Assembly: GCF_022842145.1 (NCBI RefSeq)
Contig: NZ_JALHQD010000004.1
Coordinates: 1-64,000, forward strand
Length of the DNA: 64,000 nucleotides
Source of the DNA: Tabrizicola sp.
GTDB taxonomy: Bacteria; Pseudomonadota; Alphaproteobacteria; Rhodobacterales; Rhodobacteraceae
Reading direction: 5' to 3'
Part shown: piece after piece, positions 7,829-16,177 of the stretch
Numbering within the stretch: the stretch's first letter is position 1
Layout of the letters: each line of letters starts with the position of its first letter
The notes under the pieces: generated by a model
The model's input: only the letters and a program-made list of their open reading frames with translations
The model's database searches: none
What the model was told of the DNA's origin: nothing
Position numbers and translations under genes: made by a program

Positions 7829-8523
7829 GAGGCGGCATCCATCGACTGCCAGGTGCGGCGGAACATTAGGGCGCCCCAGACCGCGAACGGGATGGCCCCC
7901 GGCATCCACATGATCAGACCGCCCAACTGCTGGTCAGCCAGCGGCGACAGGCCCCACATCAGCGGTGCCGTTGCGTGGGCCGCATACAGCGCCTCCGGGG
8001 CGAGCGTCAGGATCGCCCCCAGCATCCCCATCGCCAGATAGGCGAGAAACACCCATCCCAGCGCGGCTCCGGGGGGTTGCGAGAAGATCGCCCGCCAGAA
8101 GACCGCCGCCGTGCCCAACAGGCTGGCCTGCATGATCCAGTAGACCGCCATGTCTGACAGGGCGAGATCATAGGCCCCTGGCACGTGCCAAAGCCAAAGC
8201 GTCGCCGTTGCCAGAACGAAAGGCAGGCCAGCCCCGGTGGAACCTTGTTCCGGACGGGAAAGCGCCAGCAGCGGTGCCGCGATCACCACGAGGAGGATGT
8301 GGTGGACAACGCGCGCCGAGAAAAGCGCAGAAGACATCGCGCAGAGGGGAGAGAGGAAGGCCAAGGCCAGAACGAAGATGGCGGTCGCGCCTGGACGACT
8401 GCGCCCGACCCACAGCGCAAGGATCGCAAGTAAGGCAATTGCCCAGGGGTCAAAGTTCCAGCGGAGCAAAATCCCGTCAGGCGCGGGTGGGAAGCCGCAA
8501 TAGATGCCGTCCCAGCGGGTCAA
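7825..8523 (-). CDS. ctaG: Cytochrome oxidase assembly factor, CtaG (caa3-type) family
   Basis: A 232-residue polytopic membrane protein of the caa3_CtaG family, which is distinct from the Cox11-type CtaG. Diagnostic segments are 'YCGFPPAPDGILLRWNFDPWA' near the N-terminus, 'SALFSARVVHHILLVVIAAPLLALSRP', 'WLWHVPGAYDLAL' and 'PLADQQLGGLIMWMPGA'. The paired His residues and the DQQLGG motif are typical of the family, which is implicated in CuB-site assembly of heme-copper oxidases. The start codon appears to be TTG at 8523. It is the first gene of the ctaG-copD pair, upstream of the oxidase structural genes on the same strand but separated from them by the opposed DUF2231 gene. Confidence 0.85.
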   Translation of the reverse strand: MTRWDGIYCGFPPAPDGILLRWNFDPWAIALLAILALWVGRSRPGATAIFVLALAFLSPLCAMSSALFSARVVHHILLVVIAAPLLALSRPEQGSTGAGLPFVLATATLWLWHVPGAYDLALSDMAVYWIMQASLLGTAAVFWRAIFSQPPGAALGWVFLAYLAMGMLGAILTLAPEALYAAHATAPLMWGLSPLADQQLGGLIMWMPGAIPFAVWGALMFRRTWQSMDAAS

Positions 8524-8746
8524 GCTGGTCTCCCGGGATCAAGGCGGGGTTGCTTTGGATGTGACCGATGCACGCGAAAACCCTTCAAGGGACACTGATC
8601 AACTCCGAAGGTTGGGGTGCGTTCCCTGCGCGTGTCGGGACGGGGGGCGCCAGCGGCGCCACGTGGTCGATAAGGAAGTCCAGTCCCTGTTTCGGGTGGC
8701 GGGACAGGGGTTCTCCAACGTCGCCGTCGGCTTGCCTGCACCAGGT

Positions 8747-9532
8747 TCAGTAGCCGCTGACCACCTGTGCCGTGGTGTCCCTGACTTCGGCCAACGACTT
8801 GGCAAGCGCGTTGGTGAACAGGCGGGCGTCGGTCAAAAGCGATGCGAAGTGAAACCCCCTTTCAAACATCGCCTTGATCATCGTCGCCGAGCCGGTGTGG
8901 ACCCCGGCGATCAGACCCGCCGCTCTGGTGCGCGCCGCAATTTCGGCAATGGCCTCGATGACCGCCGCTTCGGTGGGTTCCAGGGTCGGCTCATAGCCAA
9001 GCGAGAGGCCAAGGTCGGAGGGGCCGACATAGACCCCGTCGATTCCGTCCACCCCAAGGATCGCGTCAAGATTGGATAGGGCTTCGCGGGTTTCGATCAT
9101 CGCAAGAACAAGAACCTTCTCGTTGGCATTTCGGGCGTAAGTCGCACCATGAACCATGTTCGCGCGCGTGGGGCCGAAAGAGCGGCCGCCGACCGGTGCA
9201 TAGCGCGCTGCCTCCACCAGACGGCGCGCGTCCTCTTTGGTGTTGATCATCGGGCAGATCAGGCCGGTGAAGCCGGCATCGAGACATTTCATGATGATGC
9301 CCGGCTCGTTCCACGGCACACGGCACAGGACGGGGGCGGGCAGACCCTGCAGCACTTGGCACATGGTCAATGCCATCTGATAGTCGATGAGGCCGTGCTG
9401 AAGGTCGACCGTGACCATGTCGAACCCGGCGCGACCCAAGATCTCGGCCGTGATGGGCGATGGGATGGCGCACCAGCCATTCACGGCCGTGCCCCCCAAA
9501 GTGAAATGGTCTTTCAGGTCGGTGATAGGCAT
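8747..9532 (-). CDS. HpcH/HpaI-family class II aldolase
   Basis: A 261-residue TIM-barrel protein of the HpcH/HpaI (2-dehydro-3-deoxy-acid / 4-hydroxy-2-oxo-acid) aldolase family. Visible are the catalytic His in 'FDMVTVDLQHGLIDY', the substrate-phosphate/carboxylate loop 'PVGGRSFGPTRA', the metal ligand Glu in 'LAMIETREALSNL' and Asp in 'GVYVGPSDLGLSLGY'. It would cleave or make a 2-oxo-acid plus an aldehyde using a divalent metal. ATG 9532 has an AAGGAA ribosome site at the right spacing; TTG 9550 is possible but less likely. It overlaps the upstream hydrolase gene's stop region and is the last gene of the HisD operon, so it probably performs the final cleavage of the pathway. Confidence 0.85.
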   Translation of the reverse strand: MPITDLKDHFTLGGTAVNGWCAIPSPITAEILGRAGFDMVTVDLQHGLIDYQMALTMCQVLQGLPAPVLCRVPWNEPGIIMKCLDAGFTGLICPMINTKEDARRLVEAARYAPVGGRSFGPTRANMVHGATYARNANEKVLVLAMIETREALSNLDAILGVDGIDGVYVGPSDLGLSLGYEPTLEPTEAAVIEAIAEIAARTRAAGLIAGVHTGSATMIKAMFERGFHFASLLTDARLFTNALAKSLAEVRDTTAQVVSGY

Positions 9533-9542
9533 GGCGGTTCCT

Positions 9543-10226
9543 TCAAGCAAGCCAGTCGCGCAGGGCGCGGGCGGTGGCTTCGGGTTGTTCCAGCGGCGGA
9601 AGATGCGCCGCGCCGGGAATGATGTGAAGCCGGGACTGCGGCATCAGCTCGTGCATCAACTGGTGCCGGTCAAGCGGGCAAAGCCGGTCCTCGGCTCCCA
9701 TCAAGACAAGCGCCGAGCCCGTGAAGCCGGCAAGGGTGGCCTGCTGGTCCGGCCGGTCGCGCAGGGCGCGGGATTGGCGGGCAAAGACCTGTGGCCCAAG
9801 GGCAAGTGCCATGTCCATGCAAAGATCGAGGATCGCGGGCGAATTGGGTCCGGAGGCGAGGTAGTTCGGCTTCATGTCGTCGCGCATGACGTCCCCCAGA
9901 TGACCCGCCAATGCCCGGTCGATTTGCGGACCCCGGCGGGCCTGGACCTCGGGCACTTCGGCCCGGACGTTCGTGTCCAGAAGTGCCAGACGCATCACCC
10001 GGTCCGGCGCCTGCCGCAAGATCTCCATCGCAAGGATGCCGCCCATCGAGAGGCCGGCAAGGGCAAACCGGGGCGGCGCCTTGTCCAGAAACTGCCTGGC
10101 CAGGGCTGCCATGCTGTCGGCTTCGGTCGGCAGGTGGTGGACTATCGGGACCGCAAGGTCACGGTCGATCCCGCCCCACATCCGGGCGTCGCACATCATG
10201 CCGGGAATGAGGACCAGCGGTGTCAC
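9543..10226 (-). CDS. Alpha/beta-fold hydrolase
   Basis: A 227-residue alpha/beta hydrolase with the nucleophile elbow 'GLSMGG', a short lid, a candidate acid in 'LVLMGAEDRLCPL' and the catalytic His in 'IIPGAAHLPPLEQP'. The family includes esterases, lactonases and 3-oxoadipate enol-lactonase-like enzymes, so an ester or lactone substrate in the pathway is a reasonable inference. Translation starts at GTG 10226 without a strong ribosome site. It is in the middle of the minus-strand HisD operon, 54 nt downstream of the MetE-like gene and immediately followed by the aldolase. Confidence 0.8.
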   Translation of the reverse strand: MTPLVLIPGMMCDARMWGGIDRDLAVPIVHHLPTEADSMAALARQFLDKAPPRFALAGLSMGGILAMEILRQAPDRVMRLALLDTNVRAEVPEVQARRGPQIDRALAGHLGDVMRDDMKPNYLASGPNSPAILDLCMDMALALGPQVFARQSRALRDRPDQQATLAGFTGSALVLMGAEDRLCPLDRHQLMHELMPQSRLHIIPGAAHLPPLEQPEATARALRDWLA

Positions 10227-10280
10227 CGGGACCAGATTTCGGGAACCGGGCTTGCGAAACGTCCTGAAGAGCTTTGGCCC

Positions 10281-11402
10281 TCAGCCCACACGGCGCGCGC
10301 CCTCTTTAAGCGTTGCAAGCTTTGCCCAGGCGATTTCCGGGTCCACCGCACCGAAGCCTGCAAAGGTGCCAAAGCCGCAGTCCGAGCCCGCGATCACGCG
10401 GTCGCTTCCCAGGATATTGGTAAACCGCTCAAGGCGTTGCGCGACAAGATCAGGGTGTTCGACGAAGTTCGTCGTCGTGTCCACCGCGCCGGGGATCAGC
10501 ACTTTGTCCTCGGGGATTTCGCCAGCGCGGTCCCGGAACACGGTCCATTCGTGGCCGTGGCGGGGGTTTGCGGTCTCGAACAACACATAGCGCGCCGGGA
10601 CGCTTATCAGCAGGGGGAAGACCTTGGCCATGTCGATGTCGCAGACATGCGGGCCCTCGTAGTTGCCCCAGCAGATATGCAGGCGGATGCGGTCTTGCGG
10701 CAAGCCTTGCAAGGCGTGGCGCAGGGCCTCGACATGGGTAGCGGCGGTCTTCAGGAACTCGTCGTCCGTCAGGTGGGTGAAGAGCATGTGGCGCGACAGC
10801 GCGAGGTCGGGGCAATCAAGCTGCAGATCAAGGCCCGCGTCCAGAATGGTGCGGTATTCGTCGCGCATCGCTTCCGCCAGCGCGAAGAGGTAATCCTCAC
10901 GCGTCTTGTAATGCGCGTTCTGCAGGAAAAGACTTATGACTCCAGGACTTGCGGCATTCATGAAGCCGCGTTCCACGCCTTCCGCGGCCATCGCCGAGGT
11001 TAGGTTGGCGATGTCCTTCTGAAGCTCTCCCTGACCCTTGGAGACGACTGGGCCGACGCATCGCGGGCGGGCGTAGCGGGGGCTGCCGCCATCTTTCGCC
11101 AGCCGTTCCAGGAAGCTTGGAAAAAGCTTCAGGTCAGCAGGTGCGTTCCTTGGGCTGTCGCCGTCAAACCCGGTGTAGCGGTCCTTGACGTAGGTGGCGT
11201 AGCTGATCTTCGACGCCTCGCCATCCGACACGATGTCGATGCCCGCTTCCTTCTGGCGACGGACGTTTTCCCGCACCGCCGCCGTCATGCAGGCGTCGAA
11301 GGCGGCGGGATCGTAGGGCTCGTTCCGTTCGCGGGCGAAGATGAAATCCACCACCTCTTGCGAGCGGGGCAGGGAGCCGACGTGGGTGGCGAGAAGGGGC
11401 AT
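10281..11402 (-). CDS. Cobalamin-independent methionine synthase-like (MetE C-terminal domain) zinc protein
   Basis: A 373-residue stand-alone MetE C-terminal (UROD/MetE-like TIM barrel) protein. The zinc-binding residues expected of the family are present: His and Cys in 'LHICWGNYEG', Glu in 'YVLFETANPRHGHEW', and Cys in 'IAGSDCGFGTFAG'. It lacks the N-terminal half of true MetE (about 750 aa). Stand-alone homologues include archaeal methyltransferases and epoxyalkane:coenzyme M transferase, which activate a thiol on zinc for alkyl transfer. Its place in a catabolic operon with HisD, cupin, hydrolase and aldolase makes methionine synthesis unlikely. A demethylation or thiol-transfer step on the pathway substrate is inference. 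Confidence 0.8.
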   Translation of the reverse strand: MPLLATHVGSLPRSQEVVDFIFARERNEPYDPAAFDACMTAAVRENVRRQKEAGIDIVSDGEASKISYATYVKDRYTGFDGDSPRNAPADLKLFPSFLERLAKDGGSPRYARPRCVGPVVSKGQGELQKDIANLTSAMAAEGVERGFMNAASPGVISLFLQNAHYKTREDYLFALAEAMRDEYRTILDAGLDLQLDCPDLALSRHMLFTHLTDDEFLKTAATHVEALRHALQGLPQDRIRLHICWGNYEGPHVCDIDMAKVFPLLISVPARYVLFETANPRHGHEWTVFRDRAGEIPEDKVLIPGAVDTTTNFVEHPDLVAQRLERFTNILGSDRVIAGSDCGFGTFAGFGAVDPEIAWAKLATLKEGARRVG

Positions 11403-11439
11403 CGAAACCTCGTGTGGTTTGCGTCAGGGGCGGGCGGCT

Positions 11440-12408
11440 TTACAAAAGGCGACCAGTCGGGCCTGCGGGATCGTCAGTGGCGACGATGCGGTAAAGGCTC
11501 GCTTCGCCGGTCATCGAAGGCGCGAGGCTGTGTTCGAGGCCAGGCGGGATGGCCGCCGTGTCACCGGGGTTCAGGACGGCTGACCCTTCGGACCACGTCA
11601 GCCGCCAGTGACCGCGCATCGGCATCAGCACCTCGTGCTTCGTCAGCGTGTAGGGCGTGTCGGGGATCGAATTGCGCGACAGGAATTCCACCTCGAAGCC
11701 GGGGCGGTCGCGCAGTTTGCCGTTCGCGCCGATGACCTTGGCGGGCTGGCGATCCGAGAGTGCCATCAGGTCCCAGTAGCGGGCAACGTGGTTCGGGATC
11801 ACCTCGGCGGTGGTGGGTTCGGGGAAGGCCTTCAGTTCTTCCTCAGTCAGAAGCGGCATCGGCGGGATGCCTGCGGGCAGCGACTGGCCCTTCTTGCTAT
11901 CGTAAAGCTTGCCGTTACGGCCAAGGATCAGACCGTAATCCTTGGCATCGGTGATGACCTGCGGCGCCCAGACGACGCCACCCCCTGCATCGTCGCCGCC
12001 CAGGATCGCCATGATCATCCCGTAATCGGTGCCCACATTTTCGAAGGCGCGGAAGATGCCGGTCGGAATGTTGAAGATGTCACCTTCCTCGGCAATGAAT
12101 TCGCCCGCCGTCCCCCAGCGGCCCCAGAAGAACCGCCAGCGGCCTTTCAACACGAAGAAGACCTCGGCGGTGCGGTGGGTGTGAAGCGAGTTGCGGCAGC
12201 CGGGGGGCTGGCCCGCCGCACCGATGTTGAAGCCGGGAGTGTCGACGATGTGGACGTGCTGGTCGGGCGATTCCGAGACACCGCCGCCGATGATGGTGAA
12301 GTTCTCCTTCCGGTCCGAACCGGGGGTATGGGCGTCGATGAAGGCGGTCTTGCAGGGGCGCAGGTCGCCGTAGCGGACGATCCGGCTTTCCATTTCTGCG
12401 GGGGTCAT
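11440..12408 (-). CDS. Two-domain (bicupin) protein
   Basis: A 322-residue protein with two cupin folds. The N-terminal cupin carries a metal-site-like 'SLHTHRTAEVFFVLKGRW' with a following 'GDIFNIPTGIFRAFENVG'. The second cupin is more degenerate ('TKHEVLMPMRGHWRLTW' and 'NPGDTAAIPPGLEHSL'). The general arrangement resembles gentisate/homogentisate-type dioxygenases and bicupin isomerases, but I do not recognise a specific enzyme. It lies between the SDR (11 nt upstream) and the MetE-like gene in the HisD operon. Oxygenase, isomerase and binding roles all remain possible. Confidence 0.75.
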   Translation of the reverse strand: MTPAEMESRIVRYGDLRPCKTAFIDAHTPGSDRKENFTIIGGGVSESPDQHVHIVDTPGFNIGAAGQPPGCRNSLHTHRTAEVFFVLKGRWRFFWGRWGTAGEFIAEEGDIFNIPTGIFRAFENVGTDYGMIMAILGGDDAGGGVVWAPQVITDAKDYGLILGRNGKLYDSKKGQSLPAGIPPMPLLTEEELKAFPEPTTAEVIPNHVARYWDLMALSDRQPAKVIGANGKLRDRPGFEVEFLSRNSIPDTPYTLTKHEVLMPMRGHWRLTWSEGSAVLNPGDTAAIPPGLEHSLAPSMTGEASLYRIVATDDPAGPTGRLL

Positions 12409-12419
12409 GGGTCTTCCTT

Positions 12420-13184
12420 TCAGTCTGCGGTCCAGCCGCCATCGACGATGAGTGAGGTTCCGGTGATCAGCCCCGCCGCGTCGGAGGCGAGGAAGGCGAC
12501 GGCACCCATGATGTCCTCGACCTCGCCCACGCGGTTCAGCTTGATCTTGGATGCGATCCAGGCGGCGCGTTCGGGGTTGGCAAATGTGGCGGCGGTCAGC
12601 GCAGTGCGGATGAACGTGGGCGCGATGGTGTTGACGCGGATGCCGTGCGGGCCCCACTCGATCGCCATCGACTTGGTCATGCCTTCGACGGCGTGCTTCG
12701 TGGCGGAATAGACCGCGCGGTCGATGCCACCGACATGCGCCATCTGGCTCGTGATGTTGATCAGGCTGCCGGGTCTGCCGTCTGCCATCAGCCGGGCGGC
12801 GACGGTCCGGGTAAGGAAATAGGCGGCGCGGAAGTTGAGCGCGGTGACGGCGTCGAAGTCGGTCGGCGTGGTTTGGGTGGCGGGCGCATGGCGGGCAGTG
12901 CCAGCGGAGTTCACGAGGATGTCGAAGGCGGGCAGGCGGCCAAGGGCGGCTTCCGTCGCGGCGACGTCGGTGATGTCGAGGGGCAGGATGTCCGCGGACA
13001 TGCCTGCGGCGGTCATTTCGGCTGCCAGTGCGGCGAGTTCGGTTTCGCGCCGGGCGCAGAGGGTGACATGTGCACCCTGTTCGGCCAGCGCCACGGCGGC
13101 GGCGGCACCGATGCCAGAGGACGCGCCCGCCACCAGCGCGCGGCGGCCGTCAAGGCGGAAGGAGGGTGAGCGGGGCAGGGTCAT
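12420..13184 (-). CDS. Short-chain dehydrogenase/reductase
   Basis: A 254-residue classical SDR with an intact nucleotide motif 'AGASSGIG', 'NSAG', the catalytic Ser in '[11 protein letters not shown]', and the YxxxK pair in '[10 protein letters not shown]'. It also has the family C-terminus '[21 protein letters not shown]'. It would oxidise a secondary alcohol or reduce a ketone with NAD(P). ATG 13184 overlaps the stop of the upstream HisD-like gene (ATGA), indicating translational coupling and consecutive steps. An in-frame upstream extension to 13280 runs inside the HisD gene and was rejected. Confidence 0.88.
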   Translation of the reverse strand: MTLPRSPSFRLDGRRALVAGASSGIGAAAAVALAEQGAHVTLCARRETELAALAAEMTAAGMSADILPLDITDVAATEAALGRLPAFDILVNSAGTARHAPATQTTPTDFDAVTALNFRAAYFLTRTVAARLMADGRPGSLINITSQMAHVGGIDRAVYSATKHAVEGMTKSMAIEWGPHGIRVNTIAPTFIRTALTAATFANPERAAWIASKIKLNRVGEVEDIMGAVAFLASDAAGLITGTSLIVDGGWTAD

Positions 13185-14491
13185 TCGGCGGCGGTTCCGT
13201 AGGGGATGTTGCGGCCACCATAGCGCCGGACGCGGATGTTGCACTGTTCGGCGTGGCCGACGAAGCCTTCCAGCATACACAGCCGCGAGCCGTATTCGCC
13301 GATCATCGCGGCGGCGGCGTCGGTGGTGACGCGCTGGTAGCTGTGGGTTTTCAGAAACTTGCCGACCCAGAGGCCGCCGGTATAGCGCCCCGCCTTCTTC
13401 GTCGGCAGGGTGTGGTTCGTACCGATGACCTTGTCGCCATTCGCCACGTTCGTCCGCGGCCCAAGGAACAGCGCGCCGTAGCTGTGCATGTTCGCCAGAT
13501 ACCAGTCGTCGCGGTCGGTCATTACCTGCACATGCTCGGACGCGATATCGTTGGCGACCTTCAGCATCTCGTCATGCGTGTCACACAGGATCACCTCGCC
13601 ATAGTCGCGCCAGCTGATGGAAGCCGTCGCCGCGGTCGGAAGGATCGTCAGCAGCCGGTCGATCTCGGCCATCGTTCCCTCCGCAAGCTTGCGGGAATTG
13701 GTCACCAGCACGGCGGGCGAGTTGTAGCCATGCTCGGCCTGGCCAAGAAGGTCGGCCGCGCACAACTCGGCGTCCACGGTGTCATCCGCGATCACCATGG
13801 TTTCGGTCGGTCCGGCAAAGAGATCGATGCCGACGCGGCCGTAAAGCTGGCGCTTGGCTTCGGCCACATAGGCGTTGCCGGGGCCGACGATCATGTCGAC
13901 CGGCGTGATGGTTTCGGTGCCGATCGCCATCGCGCCGACGGCCTGCATGCCGCCGATGACATAGATCTCGTGCGCGCCGCCCATGTGCATCGCGGCAACG
14001 ATGGCAGGGTGGGGCGCGCCGTTGACCGGGGGCGCAGAGGCGATGATGCGGGGGACCCCGGCGACGGCGGCGGTCAGGACCGACATGTGGGCAGAGGCGA
14101 CCATCGGGAACTTGCCGCCGGGCACGTAGCAGCCGACCGACTGCACGGGGATGTTGCGGTGGCCAAGGATCACGCCGGGCAGGGTCTCGACCTCGACATC
14201 CGTCATGCTGGCCCGCTGCACTTCGGCAAAGCGGCGGATCTGGGCTTGGGCAAACCGGATATCCGCGATGTCGCGTGGTGCGACTTTCTGGACCGCCGCT
14301 TCGATCTCGGATTCTGTCAGCCGAAAAGCGGGCGGGTCGTACTTGTCGAACTTGACCGACAGGTCGCGGACGGCCGCATCACCCCTGGCAGAGATATCGG
14401 CCAGAACGGTTTCCACCGTGGCCCGCACCTGGGCATCGTCTGCGGCCCGTTCTGTCTCGGGCTTGCCGCGCTTGAGCCAGGAGATGGCCAT
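13181..14491 (-). CDS. HisD-family NAD-dependent alcohol dehydrogenase (paralogue 1)
   Basis: A 436-residue protein of the histidinol dehydrogenase fold. Zinc and catalytic residues of the family are present: Gln/His in '[11 protein letters not shown]', the Glu-His pair in 'ASEHVQV', Asp in '[13 protein letters not shown]' and a C-terminal His in '[10 protein letters not shown]'. The '[21 protein letters not shown]' region resembles the sulfopropanediol 3-dehydrogenase (HpsN) branch rather than biosynthetic HisD, and no other his gene is nearby. Such enzymes oxidise a primary alcohol through the aldehyde to the carboxylate using two NAD. It is the first gene of the operon 14491-8747 and is divergent from paralogue 2. 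A LacI-type operator lies 13 nt upstream of its start codon. The actual substrate is unknown. Confidence 0.85.
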   Translation of the reverse strand: MAISWLKRGKPETERAADDAQVRATVETVLADISARGDAAVRDLSVKFDKYDPPAFRLTESEIEAAVQKVAPRDIADIRFAQAQIRRFAEVQRASMTDVEVETLPGVILGHRNIPVQSVGCYVPGGKFPMVASAHMSVLTAAVAGVPRIIASAPPVNGAPHPAIVAAMHMGGAHEIYVIGGMQAVGAMAIGTETITPVDMIVGPGNAYVAEAKRQLYGRVGIDLFAGPTETMVIADDTVDAELCAADLLGQAEHGYNSPAVLVTNSRKLAEGTMAEIDRLLTILPTAATASISWRDYGEVILCDTHDEMLKVANDIASEHVQVMTDRDDWYLANMHSYGALFLGPRTNVANGDKVIGTNHTLPTKKAGRYTGGLWVGKFLKTHSYQRVTTDAAAAMIGEYGSRLCMLEGFVGHAEQCNIRVRRYGGRNIPYGTAAE

Positions 14492-14503
14492 GGGAGCCTC
14501 ATC

Positions 14504-14519
14504 ATGAATACGTGTGCAA
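14504..14519. promoter_or_regulatory. LacI-type operator, half-degenerate (regulon 1)
   Basis: The minus-strand reading TTGCACACGTATTCAT matches 13 of 16 positions of the consensus TTGCATACGTATGCAA derived from the four sites in this window. It lies just upstream of the HisD paralogue 1 start, where a bound repressor would block initiation. It is the weakest of the four copies. Confidence 0.55.
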
Positions 14520-14626
14520 TATGCTTAATCCATGGGCGGATGGCATGGCAAGGGCCAACTGCCTTTCCAACACATGCATGATTGCGTAGGCGCAGTTTCC
14601 TGTCAGACTGTATCAGCAATGATGAA

Positions 14627-14642
14627 TTGCAGACGTATGCAA
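14627..14642. promoter_or_regulatory. LacI-type operator (regulon 1)
   Basis: TTGCAGACGTATGCAA, 15 of 16 positions identical to the consensus palindrome, in the divergent HisD-HisD intergenic region 56 nt upstream of the paralogue 2 start. LacI-family regulators with a standard helix-turn-helix bind such 14-18 bp palindromes with a central CG. The cognate regulator is probably the one at 17675-18691. Confidence 0.75.
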
Positions 14643-14697
14643 ACACCGCTACACATGGCCGGATAAACGCCCGGCCACCGGGTTGAAAGGAGCCAAG

Positions 14698-15993
14698 ATG
14701 ACCGCCTCGTCCGAACCTTATCCTTCCGCAAAAGTCCTGTGGGTCAAGTCCCCCGAGCGCAGCGCCGAGAACGACAACAAGCCGGTCGCCGAATTGGTCG
14801 CGGGCGTGCTGTCGGACGTGAAGGCGCGCGGCGATGCGGCGGTGCGCGAATACTCGGTAAAGTTTGACAAGTCGGAAATCGGCGCGCTGGAGATCAGTAT
14901 GGACGAGCGGGAGGCGGCGGTCGCGGCGCTGGACCCGCAGACCCGCAAGGACACCGAATTCGCCATCGCCAACGTCCGGCGCTTTGCCGAGGCGCAGCTG
15001 GCGACGATCCTGCCCCTGGAGATGGAGAGCCTGCCGGGGGTGCATATGGGCCACCGGGTGATCCCGATTACCCGGGTGGGCTGCTATGTGCCGGGGGGGA
15101 GGTTCCCGCTGTTGTCGGCGCCGATCATGACCATCGTCCCGGCCAAGGTCGCGGGGGTGGGTGAGGTGATCGCTTGTCTGCCGCCCAACGCCCATCCGGC
15201 GATGGTGGCGGGGTGTCATCTGTCTGGGGCGGACCGGGTGTTCCGGATCGGGGGCGCTCAGGCGATCGCGGCGATGGCCTATGGGACGGAATCGGTGCCG
15301 GCGGTGATGAAGATTATGGGGCCGGGCAATGCCTTCGTGAACGAGGCGAAGCGGCAGGTGTTCGGCCCGGTGGGGATCGATCAGCTGGCGGGGCCGTCGG
15401 AGATCTATATCCTCGCTGACGAGACGGGGGATGTGGAGATGATCGCGACCGACCTCTTGGCGCAGGCCGAGCATGACGTGCGGACGCGGGTGGGGTTGAT
15501 CACGACGGACCGGAAGCTCGCCGAGGCGGTGGTCGTCGAGGTGGAGCGGCAGCTGGAGGGGCTGTCAACGGCCTCGGTCGCGGCGCCGGCATGGCGGGAC
15601 TATGGTGAGGTCGCGGTCTGCGAGGATGAAGCGACGATGATCGCCTACTCGGACTTCATCGCGGCGGAGCATCTGCAGGTGCATACCCGGGACCCGCATG
15701 GGATGGCGAAGAAGCTGACGAACTATGGGTCGCTTTTCATCGGAGAGCTGGCTTCGGTCGTCTACTCGGACAAGTGCTCGGGGACGAACCATACCCTGCC
15801 GACGATGGCGGCGGGGCGGTATACGGGGGGGCTTTGGGTCGGGGCCTATGTGAAGATCGCGACCCATCAGTGGCTGACCGAGGAGGGGGTGAAACTGGTG
15901 GCCCCCCCGGCGGCGCGGCAGGCGGCGTCGGAGACGCTGGAGGGGCACCGGCGGGCGGCGCAGCTGCGGCTGGACCGGATGCAGGTGCGGTAG
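14698..15993 (+). CDS. HisD-family NAD-dependent alcohol dehydrogenase (paralogue 2, HpsN-like)
   Basis: A 431-residue HisD-fold enzyme, clearly a divergent paralogue of its neighbour: shared 'SVKFDK', 'VGCYVPGG', 'GPGNAxVxEAKRQ', 'GTNHTLPT' and '[11 protein letters not shown]'. Active-site residues are intact (Gln/His in 'LLAQAEHDV', Glu-His in 'AAEHLQV', Asp in '[14 protein letters not shown]', His in 'LEGHRRAAQ'). The '[17 protein letters not shown]' segment is characteristic of sulfopropanediol 3-dehydrogenase-like proteins. ATG 14698 has a near-perfect AAAGGAG ribosome site; the TTG five codons earlier does not. It is apparently monocistronic and ends before a large inverted repeat. Having two paralogues under the same operator suggests two stereoisomers or two alcohol groups of one substrate. 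Confidence 0.85.
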   Translation: MTASSEPYPSAKVLWVKSPERSAENDNKPVAELVAGVLSDVKARGDAAVREYSVKFDKSEIGALEISMDEREAAVAALDPQTRKDTEFAIANVRRFAEAQLATILPLEMESLPGVHMGHRVIPITRVGCYVPGGRFPLLSAPIMTIVPAKVAGVGEVIACLPPNAHPAMVAGCHLSGADRVFRIGGAQAIAAMAYGTESVPAVMKIMGPGNAFVNEAKRQVFGPVGIDQLAGPSEIYILADETGDVEMIATDLLAQAEHDVRTRVGLITTDRKLAEAVVVEVERQLEGLSTASVAAPAWRDYGEVAVCEDEATMIAYSDFIAAEHLQVHTRDPHGMAKKLTNYGSLFIGELASVVYSDKCSGTNHTLPTMAAGRYTGGLWVGAYVKIATHQWLTEEGVKLVAPPAARQAASETLEGHRRAAQLRLDRMQVR

Positions 15994-16095
15994 GCGCCCG
16001 CGCGTGGGCACTCTTTTGGACTATGTAAAATCAATGGGTTAGGGTTGCGCGTTAGTGCGGTCTTAACTTTCTTCGGGGGTGGGGAGGTGCGCCCG

Positions 16096-16177
16096 CTGAC
16101 GCCTCCTCGCGGCACTTCGTGCCCTCGTCGGCGGTCCAGCGAGGAGCGACCGAAGGAAGCGAGGAGCGGTGCGTCAG
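16096..16177. repeat. Large imperfect inverted repeat between convergent genes
   Basis: The arms CTGACGCCTCCTCGC (16096-16110) and GCGAGGAGCGGTGCGTCAG (16159-16177) can pair. A second copy of GCGAGGAGC at 16139-16147 offers an alternative fold, and a small GGCAC-TTC-GTGCC hairpin lies inside. It sits between HisD paralogue 2 and the convergent amidase and covers the amidase stop codon. It could be a bidirectional terminator or a REP-like dispersed element. Confidence 0.55.

Noticed and set aside
9411-11003. A 530-residue plus-strand open frame
   Set aside because: It is antisense to the hydrolase and MetE-like genes, which have clear active-site motifs; the frame has no recognisable domain or ribosome site.
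13181-15993. Reading the two HisD genes as histidine biosynthesis
   Set aside because: No other his gene is present; the genes have HpsN-like motifs, are duplicated and sit with catabolic genes under LacI-type operators.
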